Source: DASPHG01 sp963748315 (GTDB lineage: Bacteria; Actinomycetota; Thermoleophilia; Solirubrobacterales; Thermoleophilaceae). From it: DNA of 64,000 nucleotides. The position numbers and the translations under genes were made by a program. A model generated the notes under the pieces. That model worked only from the letters and a program-made list of their open reading frames with translations. It was not told the origin of the DNA and did not search any database. Each line of letters begins with the position of its first letter. Within the stretch, counting starts at the first letter, position 1. Shown here one piece after another: positions 1 through 9,000 of this stretch. The stretch is from NCBI GenBank assembly GCA_963748315.1, contig CAVVIK010000010.1, positions 248,001 through 312,000 on the forward strand, read 5' to 3'.

Positions 1-129
1 GGGTGGCAACCCGAGGTCGAGCTGCGCGAGGGGCTCGAGAAGACGATCGAGCACGCACGGACGTGGGCCGGCGTCGAGAAGCGCGCGCCCGCCGGCGAGG
101 CGGTCGCCGGTGTCTCCGAGCCGTCCTGA
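1..129 (+). CDS. NAD-dependent epimerase/dehydratase, C-terminal end (cut by window edge)
   Basis: Only the last 42 codons before a TGA are present; the rest lies left of the window. The visible tail (GWQPEVELREGLEKTIEHA followed by an Ala/Gly/Pro-rich end) resembles the closing segment of extended short-chain dehydrogenases such as UDP-glucuronate decarboxylase or dTDP-glucose dehydratase, where a G-x-x-P...L-x-x-G-L-x-x-T-I pattern ends the substrate domain. The assignment rests on this short stretch and is an inference; the catalytic YxxxK and Rossmann motifs are not visible. The next small gene starts 3 bases after the stop, so the two are probably co-transcribed. Confidence 0.5.
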   Translation, partial: GWQPEVELREGLEKTIEHARTWAGVEKRAPAGEAVAGVSEPS

Positions 130-132
130 GCG

Positions 133-411
133 ATGGCGCGCGACTCCGAGGTCAAGAACCTCGAGGCCATCAGCAAGGCAATCGACGCCCATAACTCCAG
201 CTGCCCGTTCCCGGCCGTCGCGGTGGCGATGAATCCGTTCGAGGTCGAGCGGCTGGGGTGGGACACGATCCGCGGGCTCCCGGTCCGATCCGACCCCGCG
301 ATCGGCACAGGCTCCTTCCGAATCGTCTGCGCGCGCGAGGAGTCGGAGCCGTCGGAGGAGGTCGAGGCGGTCGCCGAGGAGGCCGTCCCGGTCATCACTC
401 CGCCCGTCTAG
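133..411 (+). CDS. hypothetical protein, 92 aa
   Basis: I do not recognise a family. The 92-residue product has a structured-looking first two thirds (motifs HNSSCPFPAVAVAMNPFEVE and GWDTIRGLPV) and an acidic Glu/Val-rich tail, with no signal peptide or membrane segment. A single Cys sits in the SCPFP motif. It begins 3 bases after the preceding epimerase-like gene, so it belongs to that transcription unit, and the tRNA-His gene follows 36 bases after its TAG. The GxPVRSDPAIGTGSFRIV segment reads like a short beta-rich fold, but I assign no function. Confidence 0.6.
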   Translation: MARDSEVKNLEAISKAIDAHNSSCPFPAVAVAMNPFEVERLGWDTIRGLPVRSDPAIGTGSFRIVCAREESEPSEEVEAVAEEAVPVITPPV

Positions 412-430
412 CGCCGCCCAGAACCGCTGC

Positions 431-436
431 TAGATT
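431..436 (+). promoter_or_regulatory. putative -10 element for tRNA-His
   Basis: TAGATT, an acceptable sigma-70-type TANNNT hexamer in an otherwise GC-rich gap, ends 11 bases before the tRNA 5' end. No good -35 hexamer is visible at the expected spacing, so this is a weak call. Confidence 0.3.
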
Positions 437-447
437 GGCTCACGCCT

Positions 448-521
448 GGTGGGCGTAGCTCAGTTGGTAGAGCTCCTGGTTGTGGTCCAGGCGGTCGCGG
501 GTTCGAGTCCCGTCGCTCACC
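448..521 (+). tRNA. tRNA-His (anticodon GTG)
   Basis: A full cloverleaf can be folded. The acceptor stem is 449-455 paired with 514-520 (one G-T pair), the D arm follows, the anticodon stem CCTGG/CCAGG (475-479/487-491) encloses loop TTGTGGT with anticodon GTG at 482-484, and the T arm is GCGGG-TTCGAGT-CCCGT. An extra G at 448 (position -1) faces discriminator C at 521, the identity element specific to tRNA-His. The 3' CCA is not encoded and must be added by nucleotidyltransferase. Confidence 0.95.
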
Positions 522-535
522 TTACGGTTGCTTGC

Positions 536-946
536 TTACTGCGCCGCTGCGCTGCGGCCGTATGCGGCGCGGATCACGAGGTCCAGCGAGCGATCGGGTC
601 CCGGCCAGTGTTCGCGCAGCACCTCGGGACCCCCGCTGCGAAGTGCGAAGCGAAGGGCGAGCGCGGCAATGATCACGTCGTCCAATTGGCCGGCGATCGG
701 GATGAAGTCGGGAACTAGGTCGAGCGGTAGCGCGAGGTATCCCACGAGCAAACCAAGTACGACCTTGCGCCTTCGCGGAACACGCGAATCTGAGAGCAGC
801 CGCCGGAGCAACACGAGGCAGTCCGGGATGAAGCCGGCCAGCGCCCGCGCGTCGCTGCGTCGACCGACCACGACGAGGATGAGGACGGCGCCGACGTAGA
901 GGGCGGCCACGACGGCGGCGACTAGCAGCCAGTCTGTGGTCGTCAT
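536..946 (-). CDS. YkvA/DUF1232 family membrane protein
   Basis: The 136-residue product begins with a hydrophobic segment (about residues 5-28, LLVAAVVAALYVGAVLILVV). It then carries the DUF1232 signature around residues 62-85: LGYLALPLDLVPDFIPIAG followed by LDDV, the P-x-D-x-x-P-D-x-x-P core typical of YkvA-like proteins. The biochemical role of this family is not established. The start codon (ATG) lies 31 bases from the divergently read FAD monooxygenase, so both promoters must overlap in that gap. The stop falls just past the tRNA-His gene. Confidence 0.8.
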   Translation of the reverse strand: MTTTDWLLVAAVVAALYVGAVLILVVVGRRSDARALAGFIPDCLVLLRRLLSDSRVPRRRKVVLGLLVGYLALPLDLVPDFIPIAGQLDDVIIAALALRFALRSGGPEVLREHWPGPDRSLDLVIRAAYGRSAAAQ

Positions 947-977
947 GGGTGGCGCGCGCTCCGGGTAGTTTCAGCCA

Positions 978-2108
978 ATGAAGCGTCGTAACGGAATCGT
1001 GGTCGGCGCCGGTCTCGGCGGCTTGACTGCCGGTTTGGCGCTCCGCCGCGCCGGGTTCGACGTGGAGATCGTCGAGCGCAGGTCGGAGCTTGGAGATGTG
1101 AACACCGGTCTGTCGCTGTGGGGGTTCGCGATCGCGCGCCTTGAAGATCTGGGTCTGCGGACGCCCGACGAGTTCGGGTCGCCGATCGAACGGCTCGTCC
1201 ATCGTACGGCGGCGGATGAGCCGCTAACGGACGTTCCGGTGCCGGGCGGCCGGGGCATCAGTCATGACGTCCATCGTGGGGAGCTCCAGTCGCACCTAGC
1301 GGACGCCTTCGGGCGCGACCGGATCACGCTCGGACTGGGATGCGTTGGGGTATTCGGTGGTGCGGCGGGTGCCGAGGTCGAATTCGCTGACGGCACACGC
1401 AGGTCGGCCGATGTCGTGATCGGCGCTGACGGCGTCAGTTCGACCGTCCGCACTGCGGTCGTTGGCCCGGTGCGGCTCAGGCGTGACGCCATTGGTGCCT
1501 GGCGCGGGATCGCCGCAGTCGGCGTCGACGAGTTTCCGCGGGGGCTGCACCTGCGCTTCCTCGGTGAAGGCGCCTTGTTCGGAATCGGGCGGCTCTCGGA
1601 CGAGGTGGTCCGCTGGTATGCGGGTGCGTCCCTACCGTCCGTGCCGCCTAAGACCGGCGAGGAGGCGAAGACGCTTGCCGAGCGTGTGTTCGCCGGGTGG
1701 CCGGAGCGGGTCGTAAGCACACTGGGCCGCACACCCACGACCGATTACCTCTTCAACGACACGCCCCACAGCCGACCGCTCAGGCGGTGGGGCGCGGGCC
1801 ACGTCACCCTCGTCGGTGACGCCGCGCATCCGATGCTTCCCACCCTCGGGATAGCCGGAGGCGTAGCGATAGAAGACTCTGCCGTGCTCGGCGAATGCCT
1901 TCAACACTCGACCGACATCCCGACCGCGCTGCGAACATACGAACGCCGCCGACAACCCACCGCCCGGCGGATAACGCGCGCAGCGAAGGGATTCGAGCGG
2001 GCCATGATGATCGGCGGCCCGTTGCGGCGCTTCCGCGACCCCGCGTTCCGAATCGCCCCGCAAGGCCTCGCGCTTAGGTGGCTGACGGCTGGTGGACGCT
2101 TCAGCTAA
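978..2108 (+). CDS. FAD-dependent monooxygenase (PHBH/UbiH class)
   Basis: This 376-residue flavoprotein hydroxylase shows the three class A fingerprints. They are an N-terminal Rossmann GxGxxG (VVGAGLGGLTAGLALRRAGF, residues 8-27), the middle DG motif (DVVIGADGVSSTVR, about 145-158), and the GD motif that contacts the FAD ribose (HVTLVGDAAHPMLPTLGI, about 275-292). Such enzymes use NAD(P)H and oxygen to hydroxylate aromatic or polyketide-like substrates; the substrate here cannot be deduced. Immediately after its TAA, and in the same frame, comes the C-terminal part of a TetR regulator. This suggests that an adjacent regulator gene was lost or that a recombination took place. Confidence 0.85.
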   Translation: MKRRNGIVVGAGLGGLTAGLALRRAGFDVEIVERRSELGDVNTGLSLWGFAIARLEDLGLRTPDEFGSPIERLVHRTAADEPLTDVPVPGGRGISHDVHRGELQSHLADAFGRDRITLGLGCVGVFGGAAGAEVEFADGTRRSADVVIGADGVSSTVRTAVVGPVRLRRDAIGAWRGIAAVGVDEFPRGLHLRFLGEGALFGIGRLSDEVVRWYAGASLPSVPPKTGEEAKTLAERVFAGWPERVVSTLGRTPTTDYLFNDTPHSRPLRRWGAGHVTLVGDAAHPMLPTLGIAGGVAIEDSAVLGECLQHSTDIPTALRTYERRRQPTARRITRAAKGFERAMMIGGPLRRFRDPAFRIAPQGLALRWLTAGGRFS

Positions 2109-2450
2109 AGCGGACCGATTCTCGCGTGCGCTACTTGTCCAACCGCAAGGCACGCTGGAAGCGGAGCGGCGTTCGGGTTCGGATGCCCCCTCGCTGCGAC
2201 CGTCATCGATGCCAGCGGAGACGACCGGCTACGGCAAGAGGCTCGCGCTCTCCTCGATCAGTGGCGTGACTCCGTACACGCCGCCTTGGTCAAATTCGGC
2301 GTCCAGGAGTCAACCGCAAAGGACGATGCCTCCGTACTCCTCGCAGCTCTCGAGGGTGCCCTTATCCTGAGCCGAGCAAACCAAAGCACCCAGCCACTCG
2401 ACACCGTGCAGCGCTTCTTCACCACGTCGCTGACCAAGCCCGGGCGATGA
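2109..2450 (+). pseudogene. TetR/AcrR regulator remnant (ligand-binding C-terminus only)
   Basis: No ATG-initiated frame is seen, but the frame starting just after the upstream TAA stays open to a TGA at 2448-2450. From about 2181 it reads as a TetR C-terminal domain: GCPLAATVIDASGDDRLR, then ALLDQWRDSVHAAL and VLLAALEGALILSRANQS, ending in PLDTVQRFF. The G-C-P-x-A and A-L-E-G-A-L-x-L-x-R-A signatures are typical of LmrA/YxaF-like TetR proteins. The N-terminal helix-turn-helix is absent, so this is a fragment. Its TGA overlaps the ATG of the next gene (ATGA), the kind of overlap left by a formerly coupled gene pair. Confidence 0.65.
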
Positions 2451-4070
2451 CCTCGGAGCCGAGCCTCCCGCCTGCCCCGGACAGCCCGTCGCTGACGCCC
2501 TCGCAGCTCGCGAGGCTCGCCGAGCTCGGTGACGAGCGCACGGCGAACGTGGGCGATGTCCTCTACGAGGTGGGCGACGACCTCTACCCGTTCATCGCGG
2601 TCCTCGAGGGAGAGGTCGCGATTGTCGACGCCGCCGGCAACGAGATCGTCCGGCATGGCCCGTCGAAGTTCCTCGGCGAGCTCAACCTGTTGTCAGGGCA
2701 GAGCGTCTTCGTGGCGGCCCGGGTCATAGAGCCGCTGCGCTACATCGCGGTCGAGCGGGATGTGTTCCGGGGTCTGCTGTTCGAGGACGGGCCACTCAGC
2801 GATCTGCTGCTCACTACGTTCATTGCGCGGCGAGAAGCGCTGCAGCGCGTCACGGGGCTCGGCATCGAGATCGTCGGCCCGCATTCGTCCCCGGCGACGA
2901 TGCGGCTGATCGAGTTCGCTCGCAACAACCGGCTGCCCCTCACCTGGCGCGATACGGAACGAGGAGACGACCCGGAAGCGGCGGCGCTCGTCTCCGGCGT
3001 CGACGCGTCGGACCTGCCGCTCGTGCGACTTCCAGGTGGCGTGGAGATGCGGGCGCCGTCGCTCGGAGAGTTGTCCCGCGCACTCGGGATCGGGCGTGAG
3101 CTTCCGCCTCGCGAAGAGACCGACTTGCTTGTGGTCGGGGCCGGCCCGGCTGGTCTCGGTGCGGCTGTCTATGGGGCCTCGGAGGGCCTCGACACGCTCA
3201 TCGTCGAGAGCACCGCGCTCGGCGGACAGGCAGGTGCATCACGCAGGATCGAGAACTACCTCGGCTTTCCCGCCGGGATCAGCGGGACCGAGCTCACGGG
3301 CCGTGCAGTCGTACAGGCGCGCAAGTTCGGCGCGCGTCCAGCGACGCCGTACCGGGCGGTTGCGCTCGAGCCGGGGCGACGGACGCCACATCGTCCGGCT
3401 CGAGGAGGGCCAGGAAATCGCCGCCCACGCCGTGCTGCTTGCGACCGGCGCGCATTACCGCCGGCTTCCGGTGGACGGCCTGTCCGACTACGAGGGGCTG
3501 AGCGTCTTCTACGCCGCGGGGCCGCCGGAGCAAGAGCTTTGTGGCGCATCGCGTGTCGCTGTCGTCGGCGGCGGAAACTCGGCCGGGCAGGCTGCGGTCT
3601 GGCTTGCGCGGGGAGGCTCACTCGTGACCTTGCTACACCGCCGCGCGGACCTGCGCGAGACGATGTCGGACTACCTCGTGCGCGATCTGGAGCGATACGG
3701 CGTTGCCATTCGCGACCGCAGTGAGATAGCAGAGCTCCATGGAGCGGGCGGGCTGCTCGAGGCCGTAACGCTTACGGACGGGGAGCGGGTGCCGTTCTCG
3801 TTCCTATTCCTCTTCCTGGGCGCACGGCCCAACACAGAATGGCTGGACGAGAAGATCGCGCGCGACGACGACGGCTTCATCCTCACCGGCGCCGCAGCCG
3901 GTAGCGAACACCTGCTCGAGACGAGTGTCGCGGGGGTCTACGCGGCCGGTGACGTCCGGTCAGGCTCGACGAAGAGATGCGCGGCGGCGGTCGGCGAAGG
4001 AGCGATGGTCGTGCAGTTCGTCCATGAACACATCCGTCGATCTCTTGGCTCGATCAAGGCGGAGCTCTGA
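2447..4070 (+). CDS. cyclic-nucleotide-binding domain fused to thioredoxin-reductase-like flavoprotein (frameshifted)
   Basis: The gene is broken by one extra G in the GGGG run at 3373-3376; removing it gives one product of about 540 residues. Residues 15-140 form a cNMP-binding beta-roll (EVGDDLYPFIAVLEGEVAIV, GPSKFLGELNLLSGQ). A linker with a thioredoxin-like segment follows, then an FAD Rossmann motif (LLVVGAGPAGLGAAVYGASE) and an NADPH motif (VAVVGGGNSAGQAAVWLARG). The usual redox CxxC of thioredoxin reductase is missing: the equivalent position reads LSVFYAAGPPEQ. The family with this architecture is known in actinobacteria and may not reduce thioredoxin by the classical route. Its 3' end overlaps the convergent antiporter gene by 17 bases. 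Confidence 0.8.
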
Positions 4071-5925
4071 GGCTCCGGGCCCGCGCGGTGCGCACGGCCC
4101 GCGCGAGCGTTTCGACGTCGTACGCGCCCTGATGGCGCTGGCCGTTGATGAAGAAGCTCGGCGTGCCGGCCACCCCGCTCGCGTCCGCGCTCGCCACGTC
4201 TTCCTCCACGCGCTCGGCGTACTCCCGCCGGCGCAGCTCGTCCCAGAAGCGCTCGACGTCGAGGCCCAACTCCTTGGCATGGCGCTTCACGTCGGTGGTG
4301 GTCAGCTCGTCCTGCTCTGCCAGCAGCCGGTCGTGCATCGGCCAGAAGGCTCCCTGCGCGGCAGCGGCCTCCGTGCCCTCGGCAGCCATCTGGGCGTTGA
4401 AATGGACGTCGCTGAGCGGCAGGTGGCGCCAGACGTAGCGGAGCTCGTCGCCGAAATCGTCGAGTAGCTGCCGGATCACGACTTCGGCCTGGCCGCAGTA
4501 GGGGCACTCGTAATCGCCGTACTCGACGAGCGTGACGGGCGCCGACTCGGGGCCGCGAATGTGGTCGCGCTCGGGATCCACCTCGTCCGAGAGGTCCAGC
4601 AGATCGTCGGCGGTGCCGGACATCTGGCGCGCCCGCACGTCATCGGGGATCCGCCGGATCACCCGGAACACGGCCCATGACAGGAGCGCGGCCAGGAGCG
4701 CGGCGGCGAGCACGCCAAGCTTGGCCTCTTCGAGCTCCTGGCCATCGAACGCGATGCCCGCGATCAGAAGCGAGATGGTGAAGGGGATGGCTGCGCCGAC
4801 GCCGCCGCCGACGATCGCCGGCCAGCTCAGCGAGCGCTGGAGGCCGAGGATCCAGGGTCGCGTGCCGAGCCAGATCGCCGCCATCACGCCGACCGGCTTG
4901 CCGACGACGTAGCCGAAGACGATCCCGAGCGTGATCGGTGAGGTGACCGCGTCGCCCAGCAGCTCCCCGTCGATGTCCACGCCGACCGTCGCGAGAGCGA
5001 ATAGCGGCACGATCACGAAGCTCGTCCACGGATGCAGGCGGTACTGGAGCCGTTCGTTCGCGGAGATCGCGGACGACACTCCGAGCTGTGCCGACCTGGC
5101 GAGCTCGGGAGTGGGCTGTTCGCGAAAGGAGCGCGCCAGCTCGGTCACCCGCTCCAGGTCGGTTCGCGCCGGCGGGTAGGCGCTTACGGCGAGCCCGAGC
5201 GCCAGCCCTGCGAGCAGCGGGTCGATGCCCGATTCGTGCAGCGAGACCCAGATCCCCACGCCCAACATGGCGGCGCTCGGCGCACGCCACGCCGCCGGCG
5301 CGTACCTCAGCAGCAGCACGAGGCCGAGCAGACCGGTCGCCACGGCGAGCGCGACGAGATCCACCTCGTCCGTGTAGACGGTGGCGATCACAAGCAGCGC
5401 CACGAGATCGTCGATCACAACGAGGGTGAGCAGGCGAACGCGCAGGCGCGTGGCGGCCGGGGCCACCAGCGCGAGCATCCCGAGCAGGAAAGCCGTGTCG
5501 GTGGACATCGCCGCGCCCCAGCCGTGCGCCCCCGACCCGCCCAGGTTGAATGCCAGGTAGATCAGGACCGCCGCGCCCATTCCGCCGACCGCCGCCATCG
5601 CTATGAGCGCGATCCGGGCGCGCTCTCTCAGCGCTCCTATGTCGAACTCGCGCCGGGCCTCGAGGCCAACCACCAGGAAGAAGAACGTCATCAGGCCCTC
5701 GCTCACCCACTGGCGAAGGTCCATCGAGATGCCTTCGCTTCCGATGCGAACTGAGAGCTCGGTGCTCCAGAAGGTCTCGTAGGAGCCGGACAAGTTCGCC
5801 CAGACGAGCGCAACCACGGCCGCGCCGAGCAGCACGACGGCGCTCGCGGACTCCGTGCTGAGGAAGTCGCGCACGGGTGCGGCGAGGTTCCGCGCCCACG
5901 CTGTGCGCTCCGTGAACCGGGTCAC
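4054..5925 (-). CDS. nhaA: Na+/H+ antiporter NhaA fused to DsbA-like thioredoxin domain
   Basis: The 623-residue protein joins two units. Residues 1-430 are NhaA, the inner-membrane antiporter exchanging two protons for one sodium ion. Hydrophobic helices are regularly spaced, and the paired aspartates lie in LTLVVIDDLVALLVIATVY. Residues 445-620 form a DsbA/thioredoxin-fold domain with active site ECPYCGQAE and a cis-Pro loop in GVAGTPSFFINGQ. The fusion is a recognised actinobacterial NhaA variant; the oxidoreductase half would lie at the end of the last membrane helix, and its role in transport is unknown. Start is GTG. It is read convergently with the preceding flavoprotein and divergently from the DUF5996 gene. 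Confidence 0.92.
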   Translation of the reverse strand: MTRFTERTAWARNLAAPVRDFLSTESASAVVLLGAAVVALVWANLSGSYETFWSTELSVRIGSEGISMDLRQWVSEGLMTFFFLVVGLEARREFDIGALRERARIALIAMAAVGGMGAAVLIYLAFNLGGSGAHGWGAAMSTDTAFLLGMLALVAPAATRLRVRLLTLVVIDDLVALLVIATVYTDEVDLVALAVATGLLGLVLLLRYAPAAWRAPSAAMLGVGIWVSLHESGIDPLLAGLALGLAVSAYPPARTDLERVTELARSFREQPTPELARSAQLGVSSAISANERLQYRLHPWTSFVIVPLFALATVGVDIDGELLGDAVTSPITLGIVFGYVVGKPVGVMAAIWLGTRPWILGLQRSLSWPAIVGGGVGAAIPFTISLLIAGIAFDGQELEEAKLGVLAAALLAALLSWAVFRVIRRIPDDVRARQMSGTADDLLDLSDEVDPERDHIRGPESAPVTLVEYGDYECPYCGQAEVVIRQLLDDFGDELRYVWRHLPLSDVHFNAQMAAEGTEAAAAQGAFWPMHDRLLAEQDELTTTDVKRHAKELGLDVERFWDELRRREYAERVEEDVASADASGVAGTPSFFINGQRHQGAYDVETLARAVRTARARSLRAPP

Positions 5926-5978
5926 CGTCGCGTCGATCAGTGCAGTCTCTTAGATCAGGGGGGAGTAGCGTTTTGAGC

Positions 5979-6899
5979 ATGTCCGCTGGCTGGCCAGCGC
6001 TGAGCTACGACTCGTGGAGCGGGACCTGCGACACGCTCCACGCGCACACCCAGGTGCTCGGAAAGCTTGCAGTCGAGCTGGCCCCGCCGGAGCCCCAGCT
6101 CCAGCACGCCGCCCTACGTCTGACCGCGCGCGGGTGGGAGACCCTGGCCTTGCCGGCGCCGGACGGCGCCGGCGCGATCGTCGCCGCGCTCGACCTGCGC
6201 ACCCATGAAGCGTTGGTCGAGCATTCGGACGGGCGCGAGGCGAGGATTGCCCTGACGCCCAACCGTCCAGTCGCCGAGGTGACGCGGGAGCTGCTCGAGG
6301 AGGTCGGGCGGCTCGCCGGCTCAGTCGAGATCAACCCGACGCCCCAGGAGGTGCCGTGGACGGCGCCGCTGGACGAGGACCGCGAGCACGCGACCTACGA
6401 TCCCGACCAGGTCGCGACCTACTTTGCGGCCGCCACACAGGCGGCGCTCGTCCTGGGGCAGCTCCGGGCGCCATTTCGCGGACGCGTGACGCCGGTCAAC
6501 GCCTGGTGGGGCAGCTTCGACCTCGCGGTCAACTTCTTCTCTGGACGGCCGGCCGATCCGCCCTCCGACGACTTCATCATGCGCAACGGAGGCGATGCCC
6601 AGCAGATAGAGATCGGGTGGTGGCCCGGGGACCCCAACCACGCGCAGGCCGCCTTTTTTGCCTACGCATATCCGCCGCCCGACGGCTTCGGGAACGCGGA
6701 CCTGAGCCCGGCTGCGGGCCGCTGGGACGCAAAGCTCGGCGAGTACGTGCTGGACTGGGACGACATCCGGGAGAGCCCCGATCCGCCCGCGGCCGCGGTG
6801 GAATTCGGGCTAGCCGCCTTCCGCCACGCCTGCGCGGTGTGCGAGTGGGATCCTGCTCTCGCGGCCACGGCAGAGGGAGTGCCGCCGCCTGTCAGGTGA
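5979..6899 (+). CDS. DUF5996 family protein
   Basis: The 306-residue product starts with the characteristic opening WPALSYDSWSGTCDTLHAHT and continues with paired Trp/His-containing strands (VTPVNAWWGSFDLAVNFFSG, QIEIGWWPGDP) as in DUF5996. The function of the family is unknown; there is no signal peptide or membrane segment. An in-frame upstream start at 5940 exists, but the ATG at 5979 matches where family members begin. A purine-rich GGGGGGAG stretch lies about 15 bases upstream. The 3' end faces the M6 protease gene across 38 bases without an obvious terminator. Confidence 0.75.
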   Translation: MSAGWPALSYDSWSGTCDTLHAHTQVLGKLAVELAPPEPQLQHAALRLTARGWETLALPAPDGAGAIVAALDLRTHEALVEHSDGREARIALTPNRPVAEVTRELLEEVGRLAGSVEINPTPQEVPWTAPLDEDREHATYDPDQVATYFAAATQAALVLGQLRAPFRGRVTPVNAWWGSFDLAVNFFSGRPADPPSDDFIMRNGGDAQQIEIGWWPGDPNHAQAAFFAYAYPPPDGFGNADLSPAAGRWDAKLGEYVLDWDDIRESPDPPAAAVEFGLAAFRHACAVCEWDPALAATAEGVPPPVR

Positions 6900-6937
6900 G
6901 CCGCGCCTACTGCTTGTTATGGCTGCCGCGAACTTGG

Positions 6938-8935
6938 CTAGCGGGCCGGCTTGACCGTCGCGGTGCTCGAGGCCGACTTCGAGGCGTCGGTCTCGGACGT
7001 CGCGGTCAGCGTCAGCGTTGACGGCTTCTTCGCGCCGGCGGGCACCTTCACGTAGACCGGCACGTCGATGGTCTCGCCGGCGGGCACGTCGAGCACGTTC
7101 GATTCGACGGAAGTCGCCCACCCGGCGGCGCTCGACGGATCGACGCGGATCAGGTCCTCGGCCTCGCCGGTGTTGGTGACCGTGAACGTCTGGACGGCCA
7201 CCCGCCCGGCCGCCGCCGGCTGGGCGGTGCCCTGCGCGAGCGAGACGCCGCGCGCGTCCGGCCCGCCGCCGTCGAGCGAACGCACCGCGATGCGGTAGGA
7301 CAGGACGCCCTCCGAGTCGCGGTTCGTGCCGAGCACGTAGAAGTGCAGGCGGTTCGCCTCGTCCACGTACTCGCTGACGACGTCCGGACCCGTGCCGGCG
7401 TGGAACAGCGCGTCTGAGAGCTGGCGGTAATCGCCCTTGCCGATCGGCACGGCCGTGCCGTCGGCGCGGATGAAGTCGGTCTTGTCGATGTCCTCGGGGT
7501 GCGAGTCGATGACCCAGTTGAACGGGGCCAGGTCCGCGCGCGGGCCCATGTTCTTCGCGATCAGCACGCCGTGGTCAGGCGTGAACGAGTCGGAGCCCAT
7601 GCGGTCGACGACCTCGAGCGTGTAGTTCTGGTAGCCGCCGCCATCGCAGCGCCAGTCGTCCTCGACGGTGCACGAAGGCTCGTTGTCACCGTCGGTCAAC
7701 GAGATGTAGAGGCCGTGCAACCCGCTGCGCGACACGGTCGGCCCGACCGGAATCTCGCGCGCCCACACGTCGGCGAACTGCGGACCCGTCTGGGCAAGGG
7801 CGGTGCGGTCGAGGAACATCACCTCGGTCGGCTTCAGGAAGCCCATGCCGAGCTTGTTGCGCAGCATGTGGTGCGAGCCCATCGAAGCGCCGAGCGTCGG
7901 GGGAATCTGCCAGCGGTTGTGGTTGCCGCCCGGGCCGTTGAACGAGCCGCGCGACATCATGTCCCAGGGTCCCGAGTAATCGCGCTGGGGCGGCGTGGCG
8001 TAGGAGTTGCCGTAGTTGTCGAGCACGCCGAGGATGTGGCTGAACTCGTGCGCGTAGACCGACGCGCCGTCGTTCTCGCCCTCCGTCGCCATCACGGCGG
8101 GGATCGCGTGCGACCAGATCCCGCGGGCCGCGTAGAACGACGTCCACGGCACGTAGCGCGTCGGCGCCCAGTTCGGCTTGCTCGGATCCGGGTTGCCGAA
8201 CTCCTCGGTGACGAGGTCCTGGGTCGGGAAGCGCATCTCGCCGAGCTCCTGCCACACGCCCGACTCGTCGTAGCCGGCGTGGAGGAGGAAGCGGAAGTCG
8301 AAGTCCTTGCCCTGGGTCACCTGGGCAGCCTCGACGTCGGCAAAGGACGCCGCGAGCAGCTCGGTGTCGAAGTCGCCGTCGCACGTTTCGCCGGTCGGAC
8401 ATGCCTCTTCCTGTCCCCACTCGGCCAAGCCGTACTGGTACTCGGGCCGGCTCATCGTGTACGGGCCGAACGGCTCCATGTCGATGCCGAGCTGCCCGTA
8501 CGAGTCCTCGAGCCAGTACTCGTTGATCGTGTGGTTGTGGTTCAGCGGCTGCGGCTTGTTGAGGAGGTCGGTGTAGAAGCGCCCGATCTGGTCCTGCGGC
8601 ACCCCGCCCGTCCCCTGCGGGTTGCCGGCCGGGTCGGAACCGGCCGGCTGGCTGATCAGGAACTTGCGGTCGGGGTAGTCGGCGACGATCAGGGCCGCGC
8701 GCAGCTTCTTCGGCGGGTCCATCGTGCCGTCGGCCCAGTTGTAGCCGGGGATCGGCCGGTAGTCGTCCCACGTCATGTCCTGGGGAAGGACCCAGGACTG
8801 CGGGTCGACGGGCTGCGGGAAATCGGCGAGGCCCGGCTTGGCCTTGGCGGCCATGGCCGGTACGGCGAGCGTGCCGGCGGCTACCAGCACGGTGCCGAAG
8901 ACGCCTGCCTTTCGCAGCCCCCGAGGAATACCCAT
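6938..8935 (-). CDS. secreted M6-family (immune inhibitor A-like) zinc metalloprotease
   Basis: The product is about 665 residues. A typical signal peptide occupies residues 1-35 (RKAGVFGTVLVAAGTLAVPA, then an Ala-x-Ala cleavage site). The catalytic zinc site HEFSHILGVLDNYG lies near residue 295 in an M6-like domain containing YGQLGIDMEPFGPYTMSRPE and a Met-turn-like WDMMSRG. The C-terminal 100 residues look like a beta-sandwich of the NEW3/alpha-galactosidase-associated type (TFTVTNTGEAEDLIRVD). The longest frame opens at 9019, inside the divergent neighbour; I prefer the ATG at 8935 because the signal peptide begins there. The substrate is unknown; the enzyme should act outside the cell. 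Confidence 0.88.
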   Translation of the reverse strand: MGIPRGLRKAGVFGTVLVAAGTLAVPAMAAKAKPGLADFPQPVDPQSWVLPQDMTWDDYRPIPGYNWADGTMDPPKKLRAALIVADYPDRKFLISQPAGSDPAGNPQGTGGVPQDQIGRFYTDLLNKPQPLNHNHTINEYWLEDSYGQLGIDMEPFGPYTMSRPEYQYGLAEWGQEEACPTGETCDGDFDTELLAASFADVEAAQVTQGKDFDFRFLLHAGYDESGVWQELGEMRFPTQDLVTEEFGNPDPSKPNWAPTRYVPWTSFYAARGIWSHAIPAVMATEGENDGASVYAHEFSHILGVLDNYGNSYATPPQRDYSGPWDMMSRGSFNGPGGNHNRWQIPPTLGASMGSHHMLRNKLGMGFLKPTEVMFLDRTALAQTGPQFADVWAREIPVGPTVSRSGLHGLYISLTDGDNEPSCTVEDDWRCDGGGYQNYTLEVVDRMGSDSFTPDHGVLIAKNMGPRADLAPFNWVIDSHPEDIDKTDFIRADGTAVPIGKGDYRQLSDALFHAGTGPDVVSEYVDEANRLHFYVLGTNRDSEGVLSYRIAVRSLDGGGPDARGVSLAQGTAQPAAAGRVAVQTFTVTNTGEAEDLIRVDPSSAAGWATSVESNVLDVPAGETIDVPVYVKVPAGAKKPSTLTLTATSETDASKSASSTATVKPAR

Positions 8936-9000
8936 CGACGCTGGGAACGAGGCAGGGGCGCGTTTCTTGCGCCGGGCGGGTTCGCGGCTATAAATGCCGC

